Origin: Strix aluco
Lineage: Eukaryota > Chordata > Aves > Strigiformes > Strigidae
DNA: 64,000 nucleotides
NCBI RefSeq assembly: GCF_031877795.1
Contig: NC_133940.1
Location: 12,897,985-12,961,984, forward strand
Reading direction: 5' to 3'
Below are positions 63,297 through 64,000 of this stretch, piece by piece. Made by a program: the position numbers and the translations under genes. How positions within the stretch are numbered: position 1 is the stretch's first letter; every line of letters starts with the position of its first letter. The notes under the pieces are model-generated. The model searched no databases and was not told where the DNA came from. It worked only from the letters and a program-made list of their open reading frames with translations.

Positions 63297-63322
63297 TTTT
63301 TTTTGTCTTTTTTTTTTTTTTT
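63297..63322. repeat. T-rich tract followed by C run
   Basis: T8, G, TC, then T15 and CCCCC. Pyrimidine-rich like an acceptor but with no adjoining collagen-like exon. Confidence 0.65.
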
Positions 63323-64000
63323 CCCCCTTCTATGTCTGAGTCCTCTTAGGGAAGGGGGTATGTGTCTGAGACTCCCACTTAAACTGATAGACATAAGGTG
63401 AGTTTCCATCCTTAGAATGGAAGATTCACTTTGAAATCTGGGAACTGTGATTCATTTTCCACCTAAATCAAGGTAAACACAGTGTAAACCCAAGGCATGC
63501 CAGAGGCTTCTTGTGTTTGGATTCTGTTGGGTTTTTTTAAAACAGCCCTTCTGAAGCTTGCAGACCATCATGTACGTTACATAAAGGAACAATAAAAAGC
63601 AAAGCCTGTATTTCTTAAGTATAATGTGTTGCTAGTGGAACTGGTTTGATCATATGTGCACGCACCCCATTATGTTAGTTCCCCTATAATTAGAAAGCCC
63701 TCGGTGTTTAATGCATTGATGGATTCAGCAGTTCAGCTCTGGGGAACCACAAGAGTTCTCTGTGGCTGACATCCATAGTGCTTTCTCTTATAAATTCTTT
63801 GGTTTGTTTTTTTACAGACTTAAACTTTTTCTAGAGTCTTGTACTACTTACTACAAGACATCAAGGGCTATCTTAAGATGATTAAGTTGATCCATCAGAG
63901 TGTACCACTTATATGTCTAATATGAGTTTCCAAACCTGATACTATCTTCAACCCAGCTTTCTTGTAAATATTACCTTTATTCTAGCTGGGTGTGAACTGC

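Larger units (their letters stand above)
60806..64000 (+). other. COL4A5: COL4A5 intron 2 (partial, runs off right edge)
   Basis: AT-rich sequence after the exon 2 donor. I looked for exon 3, which should begin with a Gly-X-Y run continuing GEK-GERG, and did not find it in the 3.2 kb to the window end. Visible contents are a T-rich stretch soon after the donor (about 60819-60828), a perfect 28-bp palindrome at 61153-61180 and a T-rich tract at 63297-63322. Nothing else is recognised. Confidence 0.85.

Noticed and set aside
60806..64000. COL4A5 exon 3
   Set aside because: No plus-strand Gly-X-Y segment with flanking AG/GT was found. The purine-rich GGAGAGAGAGAAGC patch near 63080 does not encode collagen repeats in any frame with splice sites.
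1..64000. CRISPR arrays, bacterial operons, integrons, phage modules
   Set aside because: None present. The window is clearly vertebrate nuclear DNA with large introns; short direct repeats are isolated pairs.

Overview
This window is vertebrate nuclear DNA, most likely from a bird. The evidence is large AT-rich introns with canonical GT/AG splice sites, one sharp CpG island, several CR1 LINE fragments (the dominant avian retrotransposon) and an ERVL-type solo LTR of a kind familiar from bird genomes. There are no bacterial-style operons. Almost every open frame in the window is non-coding.

The core of the window is a head-to-head pair of type IV collagen genes. On the plus strand, COL4A5 has its first coding exon at 35918-36007 (signal peptide) and its second at 60746-60805 (start of the 7S domain, with the C-x2-C-x5-C-x-C cysteines and the first Gly-X-Y units). 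On the minus strand, COL4A6 has its first coding exon at 34921-34967 and its second at 34790-34838. These two short exons, separated by an 82-bp intron, together encode the signal peptide. The two ATGs are 950 bp apart inside a CpG island of about 1.7 kb (about 34.74-36.43 kb), which should act as a shared bidirectional promoter, as in mammals. In tissue the alpha5 and alpha6 chains assemble together in basement membranes.

Layout: 1-34789 is COL4A6 intron 2, read on the minus strand and still open at the left edge. It is AT-rich and holds CR1 fragments (7.6 and 10.7-11.2 kb), a near-perfect 22-bp hairpin (3.5 kb) and simple repeats. Next come the promoter and first exons (34.7-36.4 kb). COL4A5 intron 1 (36008-60745) holds a 929-bp solo LTR with a 5-bp target duplication (46.2-47.1 kb) and three CR1 tails. 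COL4A5 intron 2 begins at 60806 and runs off the right edge; it contains a perfect 28-bp palindrome at 61153-61180.

I found no evidence of a novel multi-gene system. The most useful second looks are the compact COL4A6 5' end, nested upstream ORFs before COL4A5, the hairpin, the palindrome, and the sense-oriented LTR with its own polyadenylation signal.
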